Made by a program: the position numbers and the translations under genes. Below, piece by piece: positions 63,234-64,000 of a stretch of DNA of 64,000 nucleotides. Position 1 is the stretch's first letter. The number at the start of each line of letters is the position of its first letter. The notes beneath the pieces are model-generated. The model was given only the letters and a program-made list of their open reading frames with translations. It had not been told where the DNA came from and searched no databases. This DNA comes from Burkholderia sp. Ac-20365 (GTDB lineage Bacteria; Pseudomonadota; Gammaproteobacteria; Burkholderiales; Burkholderiaceae): contig NZ_JAAGPI010000001.1 of assembly GCF_017104715.1 (NCBI RefSeq), positions 124,001 through 188,000 of the forward strand, in the 5' to 3' direction.

Positions 63234-64000
63234 TATTCGGTGCGTTGCAGGTCGGCCGTGTCAGGAGCACGCGCGCGCTCTATCTGGTGGCTGCCGTGGT
63301 TGCGCTGGCCGTGTTCGTCATCGACGCATTCACGATGATCGATATCGCCGTCGCCGTGCTGTATGCGACGGTAGTGTTGCTGGTTGCATCGGCGGGAACG
63401 CGCGCGACGACGACCAATGTCGCGTGGGGTTGCGTCGCGTTGACGCTGCTCGGCTACATCGTGGCCCACAACGGGCACTACTCCGATGGTTCGATGGCGC
63501 GCTGCGTGGTCAGCCTGCTCGCCATCGCCACGACGGCGATGCTCGCGCTCAGGAACCAGGCCAGCAACGACATGCTGCGCAAGCAGCTCGACATGCTCGA
63601 CCTCACGCACGACGCGATCATCGTCTACGACATGGCCGACCGCATCACGTTCTGGAACCAGGGCGCGGAGCGCCTGTACGGCTGGACGGCGGCGCAAGCG
63701 CTGGGCAGGCCCTTGCACGGTCTCACGCAAACGAAGGCGTCGGCGATGAGCATCGACGATATCCGACGTGAGACGGCATTGCATGGCGGCTGGCAAGGCG
63801 AACTGCAACGCATCCGCAAGGACGGCGAGACCGTGTTCATTTCCAGCCGTTGCACACTGTGGCGTGACGACAGAGGCAAGCCGCTTGCAGTGCTCGCCAC
63901 CAGCAACGACATCACCGCGCGCAAGCAGATGGAAGCGGAACTGCGTCGCCAGCAGGACGAACTGCGCGCGACCATCGACGCGATTCCCGGCATGGTCTGG
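63230..64000 (+). CDS. Membrane PAS sensor kinase, 3' truncated by window
   Basis: 257 residues are visible from ATG 63230. About three or four hydrophobic helices occupy residues 15-105. They are followed by a coiled-coil linker and a PAS domain (about 125-240) with FWNQGAERLYGWTAAQALG and a PAC segment, and a second PAS is just starting. The gene begins inside the end of the receiver gene, a sign of translational coupling. The histidine-kinase core should lie beyond the window. It resembles membrane-bound sensor kinases paired with single-domain receivers in this family of bacteria. Confidence 0.82.
   Translation, partial: MIFGALQVGRVRSTRALYLVAAVVALAVFVIDAFTMIDIAVAVLYATVVLLVASAGTRATTTNVAWGCVALTLLGYIVAHNGHYSDGSMARCVVSLLAIATTAMLALRNQASNDMLRKQLDMLDLTHDAIIVYDMADRITFWNQGAERLYGWTAAQALGRPLHGLTQTKASAMSIDDIRRETALHGGWQGELQRIRKDGETVFISSRCTLWRDDRGKPLAVLATSNDITARKQMEAELRRQQDELRATIDAIPGMVW

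Overview
The window looks like a chromosome or megaplasmid segment of a Burkholderiaceae betaproteobacterium, most likely Paraburkholderia, Caballeronia or a close relative. The evidence is the GC-rich coding sequence of the right-hand two thirds, the dense LysR/FixJ/MCP regulation, the AtoE and AEC transporters, and a dgdA-dgdR pair whose product reads almost residue for residue like the 2,2-dialkylglycine decarboxylase I recall from Burkholderia cepacia. No rRNA, tRNA or CRISPR array was recognised.

About 1-25 kb is an accessory island with mosaic composition, long gene-poor stretches and mobile DNA. It opens with a truncated Ser/Thr-type protein kinase facing a Shedu-like (DUF4263) nuclease and several small membrane proteins. 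Next comes an SRAP/HMCES-type gene and a Cys-rich mini-gene diverging from a textbook LexA box. A decayed 2.3-kb stretch follows, then the most interesting locus: three co-directional genes at 8.37-16.63 kb. They encode an alpha/beta-hydrolase fused to a CHAT protease, a large PAS/GAF sensor whose histidine-kinase core has lost its phospho-acceptor His, and a second CHAT protease behind a degenerate receiver-like domain. This reads as a sensor plus two caspase-like proteases, plausibly a biological-conflict or regulated-proteolysis system. Beyond it are a short tyrosine recombinase, an orphan Imm42-like gene, and an intact IS66 element (8-bp target duplication) that splits a DUF6228-like gene, followed by dispersed repeats, a cold-shock gene and an Xre regulator.

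From about 25.3 kb the DNA is ordinary, dense and GC-rich. In order it carries: a hydrolase and an AAA+ ATPase; a disordered protein; a ligase-associated DNA-damage helicase with pdeM; a diguanylate cyclase; a LysR/flavodoxin-fold oxidoreductase pair; the short-chain fatty-acid transporter atoE with palindromic operators; a chemoreceptor; a GNAT acetyltransferase; a TetR/SDR divergent pair with a clear operator; a stand-alone winged-helix protein; a DJ-1/PfpI protein; a crotonase; and a 1984-residue hybrid kinase/AAA/GAF/PAS/histidine kinase that probably works with the FixJ-type regulator downstream.

The last third holds a second chemoreceptor, a GlcG-like secreted protein, and an enolase-superfamily catabolic gene with its AEC transporter and a divergent FadR-type GntR repressor. 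It also holds a DsbA-like oxidoreductase, a second AEC transporter, dgdA/dgdR, an aldo/keto reductase and a receiver/PAS-kinase pair cut by the window end. This part suggests a soil or plant-associated lifestyle with catabolic versatility and chemotaxis.
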